From Lycium barbarum (Eukaryota > Streptophyta > Magnoliopsida > Solanales > Solanaceae), in assembly GCF_019175385.1 (NCBI RefSeq), contig NC_083337.1, positions 23,134,385 to 23,198,384 of the forward strand: a DNA stretch of 64,000 nt, in the 5' to 3' direction. Below the pieces are notes generated by a model that saw only the letters and a list, made by a program, of their open reading frames with translations, had not been told where the DNA came from and did not search any database. The translations under genes and the position numbers were made by a program. Below are positions 44,644 to 55,001 of this stretch, piece by piece. Within the stretch, counting starts at the first letter, position 1. Each line of letters opens with the position of its first letter.

Positions 44644-47199
44644 CTAACGGAGAATGCCAAGTATTGTCCTCAAATGATCTGAATGCTCCTCGCTTGATCG
44701 CGAGTAAATCAGAATGTCATCAATAAACACAATAACAAACATATCCAGAAAAGGCCGAAATACCCGATTCATCAGGTCCATAAATACCGCTGGAGCATTA
44801 GTCAGCCCGAAAGACATAACTCTGAACTCATAATGCCCGTATCGGGTCCTGAAAGCGGTCTTCGGGATATCTGACTCCCGTACTCGCACCTGGTGGTAAC
44901 CTGAGCGCAGATCTATCTTCGAAAAATATTTAGCACCCTGCAGCTGATCAAACAAGTCATCAATCCGGGGGAGGGGATATTTATTCTTTATAGTCACCTT
45001 ATTTAGCTGCCGGTAGTCGATACACATCCGCAGTGACCCATCCTTTTTTCTGACAAACAATACCGGCGCTCCCCAGGGTGATGTGCTGGGTCTGATAAAG
45101 CCCTTATCCAACAAATCTTTCAGCTGCTCCTTCAACTCTTTCAACTCAGCCGGTGCCATCCTGTACGGAGGAATAGATATAGGCTGCGTATCCGGCATCA
45201 ACTCTATAGTAAAATCAATCTCCCGCTCAGGCGAAAGGCCAGGAAGCTCGTCAGGAAATACATCTAGGAACTCACTGACGACCGGAACAGACTGAAGGGT
45301 AGGTATCTCCGCTGCAGTATCGTGCACACGAACCAAATGATAGATATAACCCTTCTGGATCATCTTCTTAGCCTTGAGGTATGAAATACACTTACCCCTC
45401 GACGATGCTGTAGATCCAAACAACTCTATAACTGGTTCCCCTGGAAACTGAAAACGGACTACCTTTTTCTGGCATTCGACATTAGCATAACAGGAAGACA
45501 ACCAGTCCATACCCATAATGACGTCAAACTCAAGCATGTCTAACTCTATCAAATCAGCCTTAGTGCTACGATCATAAATGGTCACAGAACAATCTCTAAA
45601 GATCTGTCTCGCTATAACAAAATCCCCAACTGGCATAGCTACCTCAAATGGCTCTATAGGCTCAGACACTATCCCAATTTTACTAGCAACGAGCGGGGAA
45701 ATATATGATAAAGTAGAGCCAGGGTCAATCAATGCATATACAGACCTGGAGAAAACCAGTAATGTACCTGTGACGACGTTTGGCGAAGCCTCCTGATCCT
45801 GGTGGCTGGCCAAAGCATACATGCGGTTCGAGGGACTGCTAGAGCCTGAAACGCCACCGCGGCCTCGACCGCGTCCTGCCGATGCTGGCATACCTCGCCC
45901 TCCAGGGCGTGCAACAGATGGAGCAGAAGAAGAACCGGCGGCTGACCCTGTCGGCTGAGCCACACTACCAGAACCGCTCGCCAACGGACAGTCTCTCATA
46001 AAGTGGCCCTGACCACCATAAGAAAAGCAAGCTCCAGTAGCTCGATAACACTCCCCAGGATGAGACTTCCCGCAATGAGGACAACGGGGCCTGGGTGGTC
46101 TGGCCTGGCTGGGACCCCTGGATACCTGTGAACCTGCCGCTCTGGAGCTATGACCGGCCCCAGATGGTCCTGCACTGTCAAATCTCCGGCTACCTGACTG
46201 AGTACTCCGGCCGGACGGAGGAAAAGGTCTATCTGACTGCTGCTGTTGAGGCTGTCCGCCTCGAGAATCTCCAGAATAGCCTACGGACCTAGCCCTCTTG
46301 GGCGGCCTCCTATCTCGATCTCTGCCAGAAGGATCAGACATGCGACGGTCCTCCATACCCATCGCATAGGCCTGGAGTCGGGCAATGTCCATGTCTGTCT
46401 GCAATGATACTGCCATACAGCCATCAACCAAATACCGATCCAATCCCATAACATATCTGTGCATCCGATCGGACATATCTACTACCACGGCCGGTGCATA
46501 TCGGGCCAGAGAATCAAACTCAAGATTATACTCGCGAACACTCCGACCCCTCTGCTGCAGACGTAAGAATCGATCAGCCCGCGCCCGCCGTAACTCTGGA
46601 GGCAGAAAGTGGCGGGTGAAAGCAGTCACAAACTTATCCCAAGTGGCTGGAGGGGCACCCTCTCCCCTAGACAGCTCCCAAGTCTCGTACCAATGGGTGG
46701 CAACATCTCGAAATCTGTGCGAAGCCAGCTCGACCGACTCGGTCTCTGAAGCCCTGACCAAGTCCAGTGAGCATCGCATCCCCCGAATAAAGTCATGGGG
46801 GTCCTCGTCGGGCTTAGACCCGAAAAACTCTGGAGGGCCACATAATAGAAACTCCCGAACTCTCAGGCTGTCCCGCCTGTCATCGTCATCATCGTCCCTC
46901 CGCCCGCGTCTGCGAGCCTGACCTGCTACTAGTGTAGTCAGCAACTGTACCGCCTCCCTCAGGGTCCTATCCTCCGCCCCTGGCTGAGGAGCTGGAGTCT
47001 CAGGAGCGGGTACCCGGACCTCTGGAGCTGCTGAAGGTCCTGCTCCAGGCTGTACTAGTGGGGGTGTAGCAGACCCCTCAGAATGAGGCACAACCTCGGG
47101 CAAATCATAGACACGAGCCCGGGTAGATCGCTGTGCCTGACTGGTCTCTCCCATCCTCGCTTTGCCCTTCTGGGCCGCCGTTGCCTTCTTCGGAGGCAT
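44644..47199 (-). pseudogene. gag-pol: Element E gag, protease and RT (N-terminal 850 residues of gag-pol)
   Basis: I start at [10 protein letters not shown] (ATG at 47199), not the in-frame ATG 12 nt upstream, because F and G gag start at the same motif and a CAG acceptor-like site lies 2 nt before it. Gag: Pro-rich N-terminus, acidic DDDDD patch, capsid core at residues ~110-290 ([39 protein letters not shown]). The zinc knuckle at residue ~385 reads C-F-S-Y...H....C, with Tyr replacing the second Cys. Protease [14 protein letters not shown] at ~490; RT from ~690 with [11 protein letters not shown] and the catalytic [13 protein letters not shown] at ~828. The stop at 44644 follows GILR. Confidence 0.94.
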
Positions 47200-47402
47200 C
47201 ACTGCAAACACAATAGCGAGTCAGATCAAAATCACCCTAACAGCACAGCTCTATCGCACGATCTAAGATTCCAAAGAAAGTAACATCCTAAATGCCCTGT
47301 AGCTTCCTGTTTATAGATGCGGTGCACAACACATCGATAAACAAGACTCTACGAGACACGGCCTGTACACATTCCGAGGACAGACTGCTCTGATACCACT
47401 TT
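47200..47402 (-). other. Element E leader: PBS, kissing-loop-like hairpin, acceptor-like site
   Basis: In minus sense: PBS TGGTATCAGAGC at 47388-47399. Next the hairpin 47308-47343: lower stem TGTTTAT/ATAAACA, upper stem ATGTG/CGCAT, 8-nt loop TTGTGCAC with self-complementary GTGCAC. A conserved GGGCATTTAGGA and GCGATAGAGCTGTG (shared with B, F, G) follow. Last is a TTGTGTTTGCAG acceptor-like site ending 2 nt before the gag ATG. Confidence 0.8.
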
Positions 47403-49773
47403 TGTCACGACCCAGCCCCGTGGACCGCGACTGGCACCCTACTTGGGTACCCAGACCAAATTACGTATTCATTGCCAAATCCAAACTTATTTCATAATTT
47501 CATAAAAATCATATCAAACATAGTTTATATCAAAATATGTCTTAAGCGGTCGCACAAATCAAAATGTCATATCGGATCCAAACTGCGCGGTGGAATAGAC
47601 ATCGCCGGTCAAAAATGCAAATATAAGCATAAGGGCCATTCAGGGCCATCAAAACAAACGGACCGCTTTAAGACCAGAAAACAAAATCGAACGAACATAT
47701 ATAGGACCCTCGCCCCACATATATGACTACAGGCCTCTACGAACTCAAAACAAAGACATATGGCGAGACAGGGCCCCGCCGTACCCAAATAGTCAAATGT
47801 ACAGAATATACATAGCAAAAGAGAGTCTGTACCAAAAGTGGACTCCGAGTCAAGAAGGAGTACTCCGAAGTAGCAAAGAGTGAAGCCTACAGTGGAGGAT
47901 CACCAATATCTGCACCTGCGGGCATGAAACGCAGCCCCCGAAGAAAGGGGGTCAGTACGAAATATGTACTGAGTATGTAAAGCACGGAGTACAGAAGTAT
48001 GGGCCAAAACCGAAAGCAAATCAGATGACAAAGTGGAGTACAAATCAGTATGTCAAAATCCGTATCAAAATCATATATGTATACATAATGCAAACGAAAT
48101 CATGCAAACGCTTAAGAACGTGGTCGCCACTCCGACGCTGGCGCCACACACAGCATAACACCAGAAGGTTTCAAATCTCCGTACATCCCCGATCATAAAC
48201 ACAAACATAGGTGAGCGTATCGCATCACGAGCCATATCACAGCATAACTCCAAACGGAACCCGGCCCTATGGCGAAGCCTCGGGAACCGCAACACAGTAT
48301 ACGGCCAAATTATCATAAGGCGCACGAATCATAACCGGCCCGGGAACCGGTGAACGAAGTCATAATAGGGCACGAGCGGAGTCGTGAGCAAACAAATGCA
48401 ATACATATTTCAAAATAGCCTTTCAAAACATAATGAGTTCATATATCCCTTCATAAACCAAAATAGTCAAATCGTTAGTTGGTACGAATGTTCATTCCAC
48501 AAAACGTTTTCAAAGTAGTGCATATAACTCAAAAGCGTAATTTAACATATCATAGTAATCGAAGCATATCTCATAGAGGAACGTTTCGAAACCAAAGGGG
48601 TCATATCAAACTTTATTCAAAGGGAGAGCCCGATAGGACAAATAGGGCGTCTCGGGGTTAGCGGGCCCACCTCGAGTCAAATTGAGGTGGCGAACATAGT
48701 TTACGAACATTTATAGGCCAAAAGGTCATACATAATCATTATCAAGTGACCCGATCACATTTTGATAGGTTTCGGACGATTGGTGGCATTCTAGCCAAAA
48801 TAGAGCCCTTAGGCTTCAATTGAATTGAATGAATAGTAACTTTTCTGTGGATCGGGTTTCGAGGAGCAGAAATGCTCCGGAGGTTCCAATATTCACCTAA
48901 CATACTAAGACATGCCAAACGAAGAAGTGGGAAGCTTTACATACCTGACAGACGTCTTATGCTCTCCCAAAAATCAAGTCCCGTTTCGTCCGAAATCTGC
49001 AAATGGTCAAAGTTACCAATTTGAGATTCTTAGGCTTAAAAATGCCATTAACTTCATTTTTGTCTACCGAAATTTCGGCAGCACTTCCCCTATAGATCTA
49101 ACACCCCCGAGACTTAGCTCGGCTCAAAATACATCAACAACAACAACCCAAACATCATCAAACAATATAAACCATATTCAAACCATTCTAACTTCAAAAT
49201 TCTCCTTACTACACAAGTTGACAATCTTTCATTCAAACTTCAAAATTCCAAATCTACATCCATATTATTGTATTCATTCACTCATTCAAGATTATTCAAT
49301 CACATTCCAAATATATTCCAAGCCATATACGAAATTGCCCAAAATTCATTACTTTCCATAATTCTTTCAAACATCAAAACTTACCACGAACGTTCTAACT
49401 TGCGTCGTTTCATTCCGAATTCATTAACATCAACCATAAGTCATATTTAAAGTCTTTGGCATCAAAGATATACAATGATATATGCAAATATACAAAAGGT
49501 ATACACTTTCCCGTAATGATCCGAAATCCTTTTCCAACGCCAATTCAATTCTTTAAACGCTCATTTACGACATAAAGGTCACAACGACACACTAAACAAA
49601 CTAAACAAGATCAATTCACATTACTTTGCACTTCATAAGTGCCACGGCTCCAACACCAAACACACACACACCCACGGCTTTCTACATACATCAAAGTTAC
49701 GGAATTCTCGTCTATTCTCAATCCTTAACACATTCATATCAATTCTATAACACAAAAGTGTAAGAATTCTCAC
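47202..49773 (-). other. Candidate leader intron of element E
   Basis: Donor AAG/GTGAGA at 49773 (about 230 nt after the TATA box) and acceptor TTTGCAG at 47202. The 2572-nt excised segment would contain most of the LTR leader, the PBS and the hairpin, leaving a short 5' UTR on gag-pol. Untested; both splice sites fit consensus and recur in F, G and A. Confidence 0.4.
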
Positions 49774-50329
49774 CTTTTCTTGAAAACCCGACTTGTCGCA
49801 AACGTCGCTCTTTCGCCAAACCAATTGTATCACGTCGGAGAGCGTCTTGAACTTACTACAAATACAAGAAGACCAAGATTTTTAGATTGGAAACAAAGCT
49901 AGAAAAATTATTTTTGTTGGGGAATGGGGTTTCGGCCGAGAGGGGGTTTTTGCTCCCAAAGGTGTGTTTGATTTTTTTCTTGAAAATTCTAAGGATATAC
50001 ATGGATATATATCTTGATTAAATGGTCACATGTAATTCACATGACCATTTAAATGGGGCTTGGGCCAAGGCCTTTGGCCGGCCACCCCTCAAACTTGGGC
50101 TTCCATTTTCTTCAAAGTTTTCTTGGCCCAATTTGTAAAAATCTCATTTTGCAATTCCCGAAACTAATTTCCGAAATTCCAAATTTACCCTCGGCCTTCC
50201 CCGATGTCTTAACATCAATGATTCCATAACCAACCTAGTCATATTCACCAAAATCAAAATATTTCCTTATAACACACAAGTCGTAATTATTTCTCGATTT
50301 CCAATTATACGAGAACACGGGACATAACA
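47403..50329 (-). repeat. Element E 5' LTR
   Basis: It is 2927 bp, nearly identical to 39297-42224. TATA (GATATATATCC) lies near 50005-50015 and the inverted repeat at 50020-50052. Conserved hairpin arms are at 47953-47958 and 47966-47971, and a GC-rich stem at 47762-47780. Confidence 0.96.
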
Positions 50330-50334
50330 AAAAC

Positions 50335-52185
50335 AACAACACCATCCGTACTGACCCAAATAATCCCAAAGATGTACCTCATTCTTATCGATTCTCGATC
50401 AACTATACCTTTACTTGAATCTTCAATTTCCCAATCCCAATCAAATCGCAATCATCGTCACTGTAAGCATTTCTCGAACCCATTCAATAGAACACCACAT
50501 AATCATAAGTCTTGCAAACTAGCAGAGTCAATCCTGGAGATATAAGCATACCACACTCTACACTCTAGAGTTCCCTTAATGCATTCAACTCTAAAACTGA
50601 ATACTCCCTAAATCCAGCGTATCTCATACACAGTCCTACTAATGTCCCCACGTATCTCCACCAAGGTGCCTTTACTCAAAGTCCCTGAACTCAAAGTATG
50701 AAATGTTCTACACAACTCGAATTAATTCCAACCTCGTCATTAATTTACCACTTCAAATGTCCTAATTGTCAAATCAACACACCCCTAGCCATTCACGCGA
50801 TTAACCCTTTCATTCGATCAACTCAACGGAATCACAATATCCATAATAGCAAGAACTAGACCACACTAACAGAACAGGTATAAAGCTCTCAACCCCAATC
50901 AGAATACTAAAGTCATTCTTATTAATCAACCACCGGCTCCCATTGACCCACCGCATAACCAAACTTACCAACTCAACACTGAACCCTTATGTATATTTTT
51001 CCATACATAGCCGTAACATAATCCTCAAATCAACCAGTTATTGATCCCACGATCTCCTTATCAATTCTCCAAACACGATTAATCGGCGAACATACCCCTT
51101 ACAGAAATACCTAGACTACCACTATCTAATATCTTAAGTCTCTATTCGTCACAAGTAACCTTGCTTCCCGATCTAGGACCAATAACTACTTCCCTAAAAG
51201 AACCCTTAAATGATTAGCATAGTAACGTCGAAGCCCAACTTAACCTTTCACGATCGAATCCAAAATCCACTCTCGTACCAATTGCAACCCTATCCTAACA
51301 AGCACGCTAGCTACTAATTTTTCCCTTCCTAATAATGGATTAGTCTATCCGTATTCTCTTCCTTACGCCTCCATCCCATTAACAAAAAAAGTACGCATAC
51401 CAAATTACTCTAATAAATCTTACTTCGCTACATGCTTTCCACAAAAGTCGACCTTTATGTCCTTATGCTCAACTTCTCTTTTTTATTACACGCGATCACT
51501 ATCACTATACTTTTGCAAAATCCGCTGATCCTTACTGAACTTACACTCATCCCCGTATATCGACATCTAATACTTAACAACTGATGAACCGCTGACCCGC
51601 CATTGGTACATTCGTGCCCACGCACACTATCATAAAGCCTTGACAAGGTTGAAACGTTTCCTAAAACCAATCATATCATCGAACAAATCACTCTTGTTAA
51701 GCCAAAATCACACCTTTGCCACTCCCAAGAAATCCAACGCTAAAAACATGGGGATCATTTGACCCTCTGTACCATCTTTCCCATTTCTCAAGAAACCCCC
51801 ATAATGAACTAGTCTTAACCACGATCCCACTCAACTGAACTCCTCAAGCCATAACTAGAAACTGAACTTGGTAACACATACGAATCAGGATGACACATCT
51901 CGTACCATACCACAACACATCATAACAAAATCGATCGCATAAGAAATTAAGGATGAATTCCCACCTTCCGCGGGTGATTAAGTCAAAGATATTCAGATAC
52001 AAAAGGGAATCGACTAGAAAATAATTTGGGTGAAGTAGCACGAAGGAATGAAAGAATTTGAACATTCTCAAATGTCCCATAGCCTCTCGCAGATAAGCAC
52101 GGAGCTCATCGTACCGATCCGCAAGACTCTACTAGACATGCTCTTGTACTTATAGATCGGGTAACCTAAGACTCTAATACGAACT
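50335..52185 (-). other. Element H interior, right part, with leader and PBS
   Basis: No gag-pol. The final 150 bp match C's leader. The PBS (52172-52183, minus sense TCGTATTAGAGT) has decayed from TGGTATCAGAGC. The hairpin has arms GATCGGTACG (52110-52119) and CGTGCTTATC (52092-52101), nine of ten paired including two wobbles. Its 8-nt loop ATGAGCTC carries self-complementary GAGCTC. Confidence 0.7.
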
Positions 52186-52778
52186 TATCACGACCCAAAT
52201 ACACTAAGTCACGCGGGCACCTACCATACCCACCTTGGTAGGCAAACCCTTTTCACAATTCATAAATTCAACCACAATAAGTAACTAGAGCAGAATAAGT
52301 AGAAGTCTGAATCATAAATAATCATAAGTGCGGAATATAAATATAAATCCCAAGGAACTGGTCTGACTCGTACAAGAGAAACTAAGTAACGTCTAGAAAA
52401 TACAAGTCTAAAAAGCTAAACACATCAGTCTGAATGGAAGAAAATAAAGATAGGGATAGAGGAGTCTCCGGGCAGTGACTCGTCAGATGCTCACCCTAGA
52501 TACTTGCAAGCCAGGCCTCAGAAATCAGTCTAGGGAATGGAAGTGGAACCTATCTCAAAACTCTACCCCCCAAAAAATAGTGTAGCAAGGTAGAATCAAT
52601 ACAAACAACAAGCACTGAGTAGGCATCATAGGCCAACAACAGTTAGTTAACATATATAAAGGAAGAGACTAAAGAATAGACATGCTCACAATCAGGCATA
52701 AACACCACACAGTCAAAGAATAACAACTCAAGTGTATAAGAATCAAATAACCGAATCATAGCCTATGGTGAAGCACCT
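52186..52778 (-). repeat. Element H 5' LTR fragment
   Basis: Aligns with 34064-34665 of the other LTR and is cut by element G, next to CACCT (52774-52778; the intact LTR has CATCT). Confidence 0.88.
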
Positions 52779-54166
52779 TGTTACACCTCGGAATTTTGGG
52801 ATGCTGAGCGGTGAATGGACTAACGTAAGTTAAGGTGTACATGTCCCTACAAGTAAGAAGGGATGCTTGATAATTCTAACTAAGATTCCAAATACATTTG
52901 AGGCAAGGGAGGAAAGTTCGTCAAATGAAACTTTACTACAGTTCTGCGAAAGGCGGGTTCGACAGTCGTTCTTTGTACCCTCGGACGGGTCGACGCCTCA
53001 TTTATTGTGTTGTAGAATTTATTTAGCACAAAGACCATTCGACGGAGCAGATCGACGCTCCGTCGATGAGTTCGACGGACCATCCTTCTCACCGTAGAAT
53101 GAAAGGAAACGAAAGGTTGCTCACTAGAAATTTAACGACTTCGACGGTCAGATCGATGCTCCGTCGATCTGATCAAAGCTTCGTCGATTGTACCGTATAA
53201 TCCTCGTCGGGCAGCTTTTGATTTTTTTTAAAAGGAGACCCCAAGTCCTCATTTTTCATTTCACTCATTCTCCAACTCTCTCCAAACCTCTAGAACCTTC
53301 TCCATACCATTTCAACATATATCCAAGGGAAATTAAGGAGTAAACACCAAGAATTTGTAGAATCTAGTGCAAAAGTACTCCCTAGGGTTTGTGGGAACCA
53401 AGAATCTCTTTGGTGTTGAAGTGGGGTTTTCTCCATGTGAAGTATTTACATCCAAAGTCCATTCCTACACCATCAAAGGTAAGTTTTATGGTATTTACAT
53501 GTTATTTAAGGTATTGAAAAGTTGAAACACTTGGATTGTAGAAAGATATAGGAAATGGGTCATGAATGTGTGAATAGTGTTACTGTTGAGTAGTAGTTTG
53601 GGGTGAACTATGAATATTGGTATGTTGTGATTATAAGTCCGATATAAACGAAATTGAGAACATGGAATAAGTATTATATGAGATAAAATGCAATAATGAA
53701 CTATGACAATGATTATGGAGAAATTTGAGTGAAATTGTGAAATGTGCATAATATAGATGGATGATAATTGTTGCTTGTGATATTATGAATATTGCTATCA
53801 ATGTTTGGGATTTGATATAGAATATGGGGAAAGTAGTAGAAACAAAGGAAATGTAGCCCAATTTTCCCTAGAAATAGTAACACTTTCTTGTAATCGATTA
53901 ACTAACGTTAATGCAAATCCTCTTGAAGGTAGAAACGCGAGCATCGAAGGAGAACGATCAAGCGATAAAAAAAATGTTAAACAAAGAAGTATGTAAGGCT
54001 CGTCCCTTCTTTCTAAGGCATGACTCCTATGGTATGAATCTTCTAAATTTTCCATAACCTTCATAAATAGAGGAACTATGTGTCCATGACTATAATGAGC
54101 TATATATAGGTATGAGATAAAGAAAAGAGATATGACGAGCAAGATGATGGTGATGATAAGTTAAGA
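52779..54166 (+). repeat. Element G 5' LTR, left part
   Basis: Palindromic CpG block with GACGGAGC and CTCCGTCGA motifs (52940-53190), promoter-like TTTTAAAAGGAGACCCC (53226), donor-like AAG/GTAAGT (53479). Ends at GAGAG (54162-54166), where F is inserted. Confidence 0.9.
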
Positions 54167-54810
54167 GAGTTAGATCAGCTGGGTATTCTAGTGAGTTTCG
54201 GGGCGGTCAGCCCTAGCAGCAGCATAATAGCTATCCTTCTTAGCCGGCACGGAGTGAACCTCCACGATTCACTGGTAGGAGGTTTGATAGCACAGGGTAT
54301 TCAGAAGCTGGTCAAAGCTCCATGACTTCAGGTTTCCAGATGCACAGGGATTCAGGCCAGACGAGGCCATCTATACCACAGTGCCCTCTATGTGGCAGAC
54401 GCCATCCGGGGGAATGCCGTCGCATTACTGGTGCTTGTTTCTCTTGCGGCCGTCAAGGCCATACTATGAGGGAGTGTCGATTTGGGGGTGGTGCAGGTGG
54501 TGCAGGTGGTGCAGCTCATCCTACTGGATCGGTTGCTGGTTCATCCTCTTCGGTAGCTATGCGCCCTATGGGGCAAGGTATTCCGACACCAGCAGGGCGT
54601 GGCAGAGGCCGGGATGGAATTTCCAGTTCTAGTGGTCCTTCAAACCGCATATATGCCTTAGCTAGCAGACAAGATCAGGAGGCGTCGCCGAATGTTGTTA
54701 CCGGTATACCATCGATTTCCTCCCAAGATGTATATGCATTGATAGACCCAGGCTCCACACTATCATATATTTCTCCCTTTGTTGTTAGTAAAAATAGGGA
54801 TAAATTATGA
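54167..54810 (+). pseudogene. gag-pol: Element F gag C-terminus and protease start
   Basis: Gly/Ser-rich sequence, the CPLCGRRHPGEC motif and an intact CCHC knuckle CFSCGRQGHTMREC (about 54437-54480) lead into protease [16 protein letters not shown] (54733-54780). Homology then stops abruptly at about 54790, giving a premature end at 54808-54810. The rest of pol is deleted. Confidence 0.9.
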
Positions 54811-55001
54811 CGAGTTTATAGTAAAAGAAGTAGTAGTATGATTAAGATGAGAGTACAGAGGAAAATGAATTGTGGCGGATGCAAATGTATTGGTAAGATA
54901 GGTTGTGAAAGATAAGATTGACTAGGAAGGGTGAAAAGTTAAGTATCCTTATACAACACTAATGTAACATTCAAGGACGAATGTTCTAAAGGGGGGAAGG
55001 A
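54811..55001 (+). other. Element F pre-LTR region and polypurine tract
   Basis: Non-coding 3' region with the AAGGACGAATGTTC signature (54973-54986) and polypurine tract AAAGGGGGGAAGGA (54988-55001) before LTR start TGTTATATCCC. Confidence 0.88.

Larger units (their letters stand above)
39297..50329 (-). mobile_element. Element E: young, nearly intact Ty3/gypsy chromovirus (Tekay/Del-type)
   Basis: An 11.0-kb element with a perfect target duplication AAAAC (39292-39296, 50330-50334). LTRs are 2928 and 2927 bp and differ at only about 25-30 sites by eye (about 1%). A Met-tRNA PBS, poly-G polypurine tract and one continuous reading frame for gag-pol are present. Only three in-frame stops interrupt the frame (44644, 44209, 43501). 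The youngest complete element in the window; inactivated but possibly mobilised in trans. Confidence 0.96.
34064..52778 (-). mobile_element. Element H: non-coding LARD-like LTR retrotransposon, split by E and cut by G
   Basis: The left LTR (34064-36897) pairs with a partial right LTR (52186-52778). A minus-strand PBS precedes the right LTR. The ~4.2-kb interior (36898-39296 plus 50335-52185) shows no gag-pol. Its leader (52040-52185) closely matches that of C. The rest of the right LTR should lie beyond G, outside the window. Confidence 0.82.

Noticed and set aside
46385..46921. A 178-codon plus-strand frame
   Set aside because: Shadow of E gag on the other strand.
52774..52783. Verified target duplication for G
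   Set aside because: Only the left side is inside the window; CACCT is noted but cannot be confirmed.
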